Positions 1 to 8,523 of a DNA stretch of 21,523 nucleotides are shown here, piece after piece. The translations under genes and the position numbers were made by a program. Below the pieces are notes generated by a model. The model had not been told where the DNA came from, searched no databases, and saw only the letters and a list, made by a program, of their open reading frames with translations. Within the stretch, counting starts at the first letter, position 1, and every line of letters starts with the position of its first letter. Where the stretch lies: the NCBI RefSeq assembly GCF_000611645.1, contig NW_014012893.1:1-21523 (forward strand). The letters are read 5' to 3'. Source of the DNA: Monoraphidium neglectum. Lineage: Eukaryota; Chlorophyta; Chlorophyceae; Sphaeropleales; Selenastraceae.

Positions 1-1628
1 CCCCCCGCCAGGTGGCTGCGTGCCCGCGGCTGGGACCCAGCCAGAGCAGCGCGGGACCTGGCGGCCCATGCGGCGTGGCGCGCGGAGTTCGTCCCCGGCG
101 GCCGCGTGCCGCAGCACCTCATCGCCAATGAGATGCGCCAGGACAAGATTCTGATCCAGGGCTGTGACAGGCACGGCCGCGCGATCGCCGTATTCGTGGG
201 CGGCCGCCATGTACCAGGGTGAGCGTCGCGTATAGCTGCGGCCGCTGCCACGGTGGCTGTACGGTGCAGTGTGCGCGTGGTCGCGTCAAGACGTGGCGGC
301 ACCAGCTCCATGCGTATGTTGGTATGTAGCGCCCCTTACCCCTCAGGGCGGGGGGCAGCAAGCTGGCAGCCCCCGCCCACGTGTGCGCACAGTGGCCTGG
401 AGCCCCGGCCACTTGCCACCACCAGCAGTGGCGGCGCCGGCTCGCGGGATCCAGCCGGAGCACCGTGTGAATGACACCTTGCGATGCGCCGGGGGCGGCG
501 TCAGTCGGGCGCCCCTTGCCGCGCCCCCACCCCCACACTCTGGGCCGCCACCTGCATTCGCAACACCGCCCCCTTGCTAGAAAGCCGATAAGCAAGGGCC
601 CCGGCCACCACCACGGCATCACCCTTCGCCCCTCCCTCTTCTTCCCCCTCGAACAGCAATATGCTGCCTAATTGGCCATATGTAGACACTATTGATATGA
701 CCACCCTCGCCCCTTCTCCGAAGAATGACATCACCCCCCCACCCGACCTCCGCACCCCAGGAGTGACCAGCTTGAGGTGCAGCGGTTCTACTGCTACTGC
801 GCAGACGCCACGCTGGCGGAGTGCGACCCGGTCATCAACCCCGGGGGCAGGAGCGTGTTCATCCTGGACGTGGGCGAGTTTGGGTGAGGGATCCCCTCGG
901 TGGAAAGGGAGGGGGTTCAAGGAGGGGCAGTTGGGTTGGGTACGGGGAGGGCAGTGGCTGTCCAACGGTCTGCACTGAACTTGTGCATTCATGCATGTGT
1001 GCGTTGGCTGGTGTAAGGGCCGTCGTCGTTGCGGCGGCCAAGGTAGGCTGTTTTCAAGTGTGCATGCGATTCACTGGAACTGCAACCCTGCATGGGTACC
1101 TTTATCCAGCCAGGCCCCAGGGACTGCGCCGTCGCTATCTAATGCGCCATCCACTGCTCCCAGCCCTCCAAACTTCAATCGCGCACCAGGCTGACAAGGC
1201 CGCTCATGGCCGCTCCGCCGCCCAACCCACACGCGCATACCCATCCGCGTCCTCACCCGCCCCAGGTGGAAAAATGTGGACCTGCTGGGGGCAAAGACCC
1301 TCTTTGGCATGATTCAGGTGCGCACACACGCATGCGCTGCGCATGTGCACGTGCGTGTGTGATTGCGCACACAGTTTGTGTGCGAGCATTGCCTCAGCTT
1401 TGTAGCTGCAAAGGCGAGCCGGCTGCCCAGGCAGCGCCCGGCCAAAACCGGTGGGGCCAGCAGCCTCCCCTGTCCTCCTGCCATGTCTGCCTGCCCGTGA
1501 TGCTGCGCGCCCTACTGCAAGCCACAACTGCGTCCTCCTCCCCGCCTGTCACGATGCCCCAGGGGCCTAACACCCCCCTCCAAACACACACACGCACACA
1601 CGCACACACGCACACACACGCACACACG

Positions 1629-1668
<40 letters not shown>

Positions 1669-2434
1669 GGCCCACTACGTGGAGCGTCTGGCTGTGCTGT
1701 ACGTCCACAACGCGGGGGCCGCCCTGTACCACCTGTACCGCCTGGTGTACCCCTTCATAGACCCCGTGACGCGCGACAAGATCGTGTTCCTGCCGCCAGA
1801 CGCGGGGGCGGCCAGGGAGATCCTGGCGCGCGACATTGACCTGGCGGTGGGCGCCCTGGCTGGGGTTGCTTTGCCGAGTACGCTTTGGGGTCCGTTGCCT
1901 TGATTTCATTGAGTGTGTGTTGGGGCGTCGGGCGTCGGGGCATCGGGCGTCTACCAGTGTGTGTGGGGTAATGGAGGCGGGTTTGGGAAGCTGTGGGGTG
2001 TGTTGAGCTTTTGAAAAGACGGTTTGCACGCACCACAGAGGTGAGGGTGGGTGCTGAGTCGGTGTGTTACGTACTTGCAGAGGAGCGCGACCTCACCCAA
2101 CGCGCCTTGCGCTGTATACCCCGCATGCGTCTCACCCGTCACCGCCCTCCTCCCACCTCCGCACCGTTCACGTGCGTCGCAGCTGCTGCCGCCCAGCCTT
2201 GGCGGCATCGGCAAGGCACGTTCGGTCCCCGAGGTGTGGGCCGAGATCGACGCGCGGCGCGCGGCTGAAGTGGCAGGGGTGGCCGCGGCGGCCGCGGCGG
2301 CAGCCGACTCGTCGGACGACCTCACCGTGAACATCGACGCCGCCGCCGCCCGCGCCAAGGGCGCTGCGGCGGCAAGAGGCCCCGCCGCGGCTGCCAAGCT
2401 CAACGCCGCGGCGGCTGTCGAGGTCGCCGCATGA
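1..2434 (+). CDS. CRAL-TRIO (Sec14-like) lipid-binding protein, 5' partial
   Basis: Spliced gene entered part-way. Proposed exons are 12 (or 1)-218, 761-883, 1266-1317, 1670-1846 and 2183-2434 (stop TGA 2432-2434). All introns are GT-AG and phases match (2, 2, 0, 0). The first exon reads RWLRARGWDPARAARDL followed by AWRAEF, the CRAL-TRIO N-terminal helical signature. Then come a short strand region (GRSVFILDVGEFG), TLFGMIQ, HYVERLAVLYVHNAG and YPFIDPVTRDKIVFL, which match the lipid-exchange core of Sec14 proteins, and LLPPSLGG, which matches the usual LPxxxGG end of the domain. The C-terminal ~70 residues are alanine-rich low complexity with no recognised domain. The family binds and transfers phosphoinositides, phosphatidylcholine or other hydrophobic ligands at membranes; the ligand here cannot be told. 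The N-terminus and promoter lie outside the window. The exact donor at 1846/1847 is inferred from phase and family fit. Confidence 0.85.
1583..1668 (+). repeat. (CA)n / (CACG)n microsatellite at intron 3' end
   Basis: Nearly pure CA repeat with CG interruptions fills the last ~85 nt of intron 3 of the CRAL-TRIO gene and runs directly into the AG acceptor at 1668-1669. It stands where a polypyrimidine tract would be expected. Its translation as Thr-His repeats is not meaningful. Confidence 0.9.
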
Positions 2435-3714
2435 GGGCCCACGCATGACACAACGCACACAACGCACTGCATGTTCCTTCGGTCTTTGCGCCATGGCGTG
2501 GCGCGCGCCGCGGGGGCAGTGGCCCGATTTGAGTTGTCTTAGAGAGGCTGACTGGCGCGCGCCGCGGCTGCTGCGACGGCGTAAGTTCCGCGAATCTGGG
2601 TTCCCTGCAGCCCGCGGCAGATGCACCACCGAGTGCTTCAACACATTCCCACGCACCTGCTCAACCAACGCAGCGCACATGGCAGCCCCTTCAAACCAGC
2701 GAGCCTTCCGTCACAGCCAGGCGGCAGCCTTGTCTGCCTGTGCCACGTCAGCACCCATTTCCACGTTGAAAGCCTTTCACACCACCCGGCCCCATGACCG
2801 CCCCAGAATGCATTGTAGGAAATCGCAAAGCACGGCGCTGCTTTCTTGAAAATTTGCACGTGGCGTCGCGCCGCACTGCACCACGCCGTGCAGCGCCGCG
2901 CAGCGCGGCACAGTACCGCGCAGCGGCACACGCACTGCGTGCGGCCTGCCCTTGCTTGATGCGGCCCGTCTTCGCCACTGCACAGCCAGGCGTGGCGTTC
3001 CCTGCTGCCCAGATTTCCCGCACCCCCTGGGCGGGCCTCTTCCAGGTGTCACAACCACGTGTGTTGCACGCACTCAACGCACGTGCTGGTGCAGGCCATG
3101 CGCTGCCGGGCTACCTTCCGCCATCCTTGCGTCCACGCTTGCTGCCACAAATGAACAGGTCTGGCATTCCTGAGTTGTTCATGCAGCCGTGCACGCGTGT
3201 TGATTGCATGCCCTCCTGTGCCATGCTTCTTGCCGTGCATGCTGCCGCTTCCGCCGCCGTCGTGCGCAACCAGCCACTGGGAACCGCAATGTATGAATCC
3301 TGCGCTCAAACTAGTCGCCAGAATAAACAGCCACCTGCCCTGTGAAGAGGTGGGGGGGCTGCAGCTGCCAAGGGGTGAGAGATTGATGCCCACTGGCCAG
3401 GGGTGAGGCTGCATTGCATTCACACCCTCCTTTTGATACTACTACAGCATATGTATGATCTTCTGCATGATGTGGCTGAGCTGCCCAGTCCAGTCCTGAC
3501 CCGAACAGGGTCAGGGCATATCAATCGCACGGCAGTTGACGCCTTGTGGTTGCATCACCATCTCCATTCGTCATGCGCCTGCAAGCCGGCGAGCCACCTG
3601 CGCCGCCCCTCTGTTCACTGCAGGGGCGCTCTCGCTTCTGTGCTCGACGGCTTGCTGTGCGACAGTTTGTTGTTCACAGCGCTGTGCCTGTGTGCACCCT
3701 CACACAATATAGCT

Positions 3715-3719
3715 TGTAA
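3715..3719 (+). terminator. Candidate poly(A) signal TGTAA for CRAL-TRIO gene
   Basis: TGTAA is the established poly(A) signal of chlorophyte algae. This is the only plus-strand copy I found downstream of the stop, but it lies about 1.28 kb away, so a long 3' UTR or a variant signal nearer the stop (for example TGTAG near 2814) is possible. Confidence 0.3.
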
Positions 3720-3858
3720 CAGCTTTGAGTTTGTTTCTTAGGCGGCTGGTCTTGCGTTATGAAGGGATGTTTTTCCAACAACAGCAAGGCAAGTCTGCTG
3801 GGGTGCTTCTCAATCAGCCCTTGTGCTTGGCCACAACCAACAGCTGATATCATGTGAC

Positions 3859-3863
3859 TTACA
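3859..3863 (-). terminator. Candidate poly(A) signal TGTAA for glucosidase II beta
   Basis: TTACA on the plus strand is TGTAA on the minus strand, about 190 nt downstream of the stop codon at 4050-4052. Spacing and motif fit a green algal 3' end. Confidence 0.5.
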
Positions 3864-4049
3864 CAGTCATAAGCGGGGCAGCCCAAAACACTGACAACAT
3901 CATGCATTGTGCACGCCCAACAGAGGCGCATATCCAGCGGAGGCCCGACGCCACTCGTGGCGCAGGGCGACTGAGCACGACCCAAACATCTGGGGCGAGC
4001 CCGGCCGCACCGCCGTTGCAGCCTCTCGCAAACGCGGCGAATGACACGT

Positions 4050-6856
4050 TCAAAGCTCATCTCTCTGCGGCTGCTGCGCCGCCGCCTCGGCCTCCGCGTC
4101 TGCGGCCAGCTCCTCCCTGGCTGCCGCGAGGGCGGCCAGCCGCTCCTGCAGCACCTTGAGGTCCCTCTTCTTGCAGGCCGCGGGGGTGGACACTGAGGCG
4201 GCGTAGCTGCAGGGCGCAGGCTCGCTGGCGCCCCAGGCGCGCTGCGACTGGCCGCACTCGAACTTGACGCGCAGGCTGCGCTTGAGGCCGTTGCCGCACG
4301 CGTCGCCGCCGTCGAAGACGGCCTGGGTGGGTGAGCAGTGTAGCAGAGGTTGCACGCCTTCAAACATTATACACACTGCCGCAACTGCCGGCACGCTTCG
4401 GGTGCTGTCTGTCGCCTGTGCCATCCCTCATTCACATGCGCCCAGCCAGCCAGCAGCCGGCCCCCTCTACGTGATACGTGCGTATCACATGCGTCAGCAT
4501 TTGCATTTACCACAGAGGTGCACAAAGCCACCTCGACCCCTCTTTCACTGTTGTATAATACACCCTCGGTGGATGGTCGTCCCCAGTCCACTGCTGCCCC
4601 AGCTCCCCACGCCCACCTCCATGTACCGCGCCTCAAAACCCCGCCACTTGCCCAGGTTGGTGCGGTGGCCCCCGTTGTTGTCGACCTGGGCACGATCATG
4701 GGGTGCACACACGTGTGCATGTGTGTGAGGCAGCACGCGCCTAGCCCAGCATCCATCAGGGCTAGTCTCGCCTCGGTGTCGCTAAGCCACACGCCCGGGG
4801 TGCCCCGCAACCCGCGCGTGCTCGCGTCTGCTGTGGAAGCGACTAGCCAAGAGAGCAGGACAGGCCACCCTGGACTATCGCCCCACAGAGCTTGGGCGCG
4901 TGCGTGGGAGCCGCGGGCCCCACCTGCTGCGCCTTGTCAAAGAGGCAGATCTCGTAATTGAACTGCGGCGCCTCCGCCGTCAGGCAGCTGCCCACTAGCT
5001 CCAGCCACGCGCCGTCCGGGGCGTAGTCGAAGGTCACCTGGCGGGCAATGAACGTGAATGTAGCTTACGGGGAGGGCGGGCGGCTGGCTTGTGTAGCACC
5101 ACGCCAGGGGACGCAGAGGGCAAGAAGTGCCGCGCGTGCAGTGCCCGGAGCAGGGCGCTTGTGAGCGCATTCATGCTGGCTGTCTACGCACAACCTCGGC
5201 CTGTCAGCTGTGGACGGCCAAGCATCCTGTAACCTGAGATCGAAGCCCTGGGCCGCAGCCAGCGCTGACACCTGCCAGCAGCACCCGCGCCCCCAGAATT
5301 CCCTTTGACCGCGAGCGCGCCTGCCGCTGCAGCTGCTCCATCTCCGTCTTGAGGTCTTCCAGCTTCTCTTCAGCTTCCTGGTGGGCGGTCTCCGCGGTCT
5401 GGAGCTCGGTGTCGGTGTCGTCATCCGGCGTCGTCTCTGCTGGCAGGCAGGAGGAAGGGCAGCAATAATTTGACGGGATGCCGGAATGACAAGGACGTTG
5501 CTGCGAAATCCAGCTCTTGTTGGGTTGCAGGTTGATTTGAAGAAAGGTTTGGAGCTGAACGCAAGAGCCGACTGCTGGGGTTGAGCAGAGTGCTTGGGGT
5601 GGCAGCATATTGGATCATAATGGAAATGCAACCACAGAAAGCGGGCAAGTTCACAGGCAGAGCAGGCGTGTATTCGCTGCGCTGGGCTAGCCGGCCGCAA
5701 GGCATCACTGCAAAATGCGGGCCGTCTGTATCGGACCCTCCTCACCTTGGGCTGTCTGCTGGGTGCCGTCATCAGAGGCGTCGCCAGTGGATGTTTCGCT
5801 CGCAGCCGCCTGCACCAGATTGGGTTGGGCAGCAGGTTGCTCCAGGGCGGCGCCGGTCACAACAAAAAGGCGCAGGCACGGTCAAGCAGGCCCCAGCCCG
5901 CTGAAGCACGAGCCCGTTGCTGCGGAGGAAGTGCGCTCACCGCACCGCCGGCGCCTGCCGCGTCAGGGTCGTGGGTCCACTGCGCTGCAATGCGGCGGCC
6001 GCGCTCCTCGACGGTTTCCTGGAGTGGGTCAAGCAGCACGGGAACTGTAAAGGGAGCTGTCACCAAAAATCAGGGGAGCAGCACGGCCTCTCGTGATGGT
6101 GCTCAAGGCGGCCCGCCACGATGCGAGTCGCAGCAAGCTGGTCTCCGCCGCCGACCGCCACCGCGCCTGCAGATGCTCAGCCAAAGGGACGCTCCGATGC
6201 CCCGCAGACCCAATTTGCACACCTCTGGTCCTGCCTTGCTGTCCGCTGCACCCTTCGCTGCGCCACCGCCCTCTCCTGGGACCGCTGCCTCGTCATTCGC
6301 TGCCAGCGCGTCCGTCCCCGCCGCCGCTGCCGCTGCCTCCTCTTCCTCACGCCGCTCCTCCCTCGCCGCCGCCTCCGCCTCTCGCGCTTCGCGCCTGGCG
6401 GTGCGGGCTGCCTCCCTGTCGTCCGCAGTCTCCTCGAGGCGCTTCTTCTCCTCTGCAGGTGGGTTGCAGAGGCGTACATTTGGTGCGACGGCTGGCGCAT
6501 AGCTAAGGGTGGGTCACACAGATCGTCGAGGGCGGTCGGAATACGCACAACAGCTGAAGCTGACATCCCGTGCGACAGCGCATGAGGTTCGATGGCGCCG
6601 AGCGCAAGGTGCGGCGGTCGGACGGCGCGCGCGTGGCAACGGCACACACGCGTGGCAACGGCACACACGCCTTCACCACGCAAGCACCTGTGGTGCAAAG
6701 CTCCTCTTTGACGCCCCCACCACCCCCCCCCCCAAAACTGAGCTGCCCAGCAGCACCCAGACGGTGCGGTGTGGTGTTGGTATTGTGAGCTGTGCACCAA
6801 TGTGGATGTACGCACTCACACACAGCGACACACTCAACCCCGACCAGAACACACAC

Positions 6857-6892
<36 letters not shown>

Positions 6893-7913
6893 GCCGATTT
6901 CACCTGCCAGCCGCTCCACCTCCTTTTCCGCTGCCGCAATCTCCCCGTCAATCCCCGCCAGCTTAGCCCTCATCTCATCCACCTTGCCGATTGCACTGGC
7001 CGCGTACTGCTTACGCGTGTCCAGGGCTGCCTGCACCTCCCCGATCTGCCGCCGCAGCTCCTCCTGTGCATGAAGGTTCCGCTCCAGGCAGGCGTTCTCG
7101 CACCCCTGGGCCTCGTCGGAGCCGTCGCAGCAGTCTGCAGGGGTGCGCGCGTGTGGGCGCGGCATGCGCGGGCGGGCGGGCCGCGTCAGGGGGGGGGGCG
7201 GGGAGGATTTGCTCTGGTAGGGCTTCTGGCATGCTGAGCAGCGCGCGCACGGGAGGTCATCAAGTACATGGCTTGCTGTATGCGGCCCATGAACCACGTG
7301 CCGCTGTACCTGATGCTGCTGATGATGATGCCACAGCATGCGCCGCTTTGTCTGTCACGTGTCACCGTGATTGACCCACATCAAGAACACCTCTCACCAC
7401 ATATGCCGTCATCTACAAAGGCGCTTGACAGATACCGCCTCTCATAGCCGTGATTAGCGCAATAGAAGAATCCATTAGCGCAGGCTGACGTGCCTAGGGC
7501 AGCACATGGCCAGCGCGGGCGCCGTTTGCAGAAGGGTCAGCTGGTGGGTCCGGAGGCTGCTGTCGACACAGAGCCACGTGGCTCGGTCGGCAACCAGACC
7601 ATGTAAGACTGTACAGGATGTGCATTTGGTGTTGAAGGCTGCCATGCGCGCGGCACACACGGCATGGTGTGGCAGCAGCGGCGCTGCTGAGAGCGGTGGG
7701 CTCACCTGGCTCATCGCTGCCGTCTGCGCAGTGGCACCAGTCATCGTTGATTACACTGGCGCTGAGCGTTCGAGATCCATCAAGACATCTCCAAGTGCCT
7801 TCTGCTAGCGCTTTTACATAAACCTTCTCCAAATCTGGCCGGACACCCCTGATCTCTGCATGGGCGGAACCTTTCCACAATACGAGGACGAAAAGGACAC
7901 CTAGAACCCTCAT
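4050..7913 (-). CDS. PRKCSH: Glucosidase II beta subunit (PRKCSH family), ER
   Basis: Complete spliced gene. Minus-strand exons are 7913-7706, 7493-7398, 7134-6904, 6452-~6223, ~6018-5941, 5839-5746, 5436-~5285, 5037-4924, 4685-4617 and 4322-4050 (514-527 aa depending on one junction). Residues 1-19 form a signal peptide. Residues 43-117 hold two cysteine-rich LDLa-like modules with NDDWCHCADGSDEPG and DDGICDCCDGSDE, the family hallmark. A charged Glu/Arg/Ala coiled coil follows, then EERGRRIAAQWT (plant-type motif). A second coiled coil precedes the C-terminal MRH domain (YEICLFDKAQQ, NLGKWRGFE, SLRVKFECG, SEPAPCSY, TPAAC). The Gln, Arg, Glu and Tyr that bind mannose in the family are all present. 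The protein ends in RDEL, an ER retrieval signal. The family subunit retains and activates the catalytic alpha chain that trims glucose from N-glycans in the calnexin cycle. Uncertain points: the exon 4/5 junction, a weak GGAG acceptor at exon 6, and the exon 7 donor. Confidence 0.93.
6631..6668. repeat. 19-bp tandem repeat, two copies
   Basis: The unit gcgtggcaacggcacacac occurs at 6631-6649 and again at 6650-6668, inside intron 3 of the glucosidase II beta gene. The copies are identical and abut. It looks like a young minisatellite duplication with no visible function. Confidence 0.9.
6849..6892. repeat. (CA)n microsatellite, GT-rich next to a splice donor
   Basis: CA tract with two CCC interruptions on the plus strand. 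In the sense of the minus-strand glucosidase gene it is a GT tract starting about 11 nt inside the intron 3 donor (GTGAAA at 6903). Confidence 0.9.
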
Positions 7914-8523
7914 ACTGGGCGTCGTCGCTTTGGCGCTGCAAGGGGCTGCGACCCCTTTTGGCGCCGCTTTGAACTGCTCATGAGTAGTACTGCAGCATGC
8001 GGGCGTTGCGCATTGTCGTCTTGCAAGATGGGGGCCGTCTCAATGCCTTAATGCTACCTACTGAAGCTATGAGAGTGTGTGCACAGGTTACAAAACATTG
8101 GGCCGCACATAAGGCAAATGAGCCGACTCACTGACCGGCCATTCAAGTGTCAAGTCACACATTTTTCGCGCACTTGAGCGCAGGCACTTATACATGAACA
8201 CCTGGAATGCACAGCCTTGAATTCAGCCTCCGTGTTTCTCACATGCGCACAGCTCCATCACCATGCGTGTAAGTACCCCTTGTAGCCTTCACTTGCGAGG
8301 CTGCGCAGGTTGAACACACGATTGATGAGCTGTCGTGTGCAGATGGTGGGCTCATCACATGACACCCATTCTTGGTCAAACAGCCTCACAGTACCGTTGT
8401 CAAGCTGCCTCAAGAGAATTGCTGCTGCCTTGTGGTGTTTGCAAGCAGCTGATGGGGACATCGCAACGCTGAGGTGGCTTACTGTTTTCAGATGCCGGAA
8501 TGACAATTGCATGCGCGATAGCA
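7914..8523. other. Intergenic: PUS1 3' UTR and glucosidase II beta promoter
   Basis: About 610 bp between two minus-strand genes. No exon-like block on either strand: the minus frame at 8258-8527 overlaps the 3' UTR and shows no domain. The upstream gene's 3' UTR probably ends just past the TGTAA at 8092-8088, leaving about 170 bp for the promoter and 5' UTR of the glucosidase gene. I see no clear TATA box. Confidence 0.55.
8088..8092 (-). terminator. Candidate poly(A) signal TGTAA for PUS1-like gene
   Basis: TTACA on the plus strand, read as TGTAA on the minus strand, about 430 nt downstream of the stop at 8524-8526. It is the nearest clear copy on this side. Confidence 0.4.

Larger units (their letters stand above)
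2435..4049. other. Convergent intergenic region / 3' UTRs
   Basis: About 1.6 kb between the ends of two convergent genes. Six-frame reading gives only short frames with no recognisable domain and no exon-like blocks. A 15-bp GC-only word (tggcgcgcgccgcgg) occurs twice, at 2499-2513 and 2553-2567. The stretch 2878-2945 is rich in short inverted words built on GCAGCG/CGCGC. The only plus-strand TGTAA found is at 3715-3719, and TGTAA on the minus strand lies at 3863-3859, so the two 3' UTRs may lie close to or against each other around 3.7-3.9 kb. Confidence 0.6.

Noticed and set aside
1206..1760. 184-aa plus-strand frame with Thr-His repeats
   Set aside because: It reads through the CA microsatellite and out of frame of the CRAL-TRIO exons on both sides.
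2794..3345. 183-aa plus-strand frame between the convergent genes
   Set aside because: Ala/Arg/Pro-rich low-complexity translation with no motif and no splice context.
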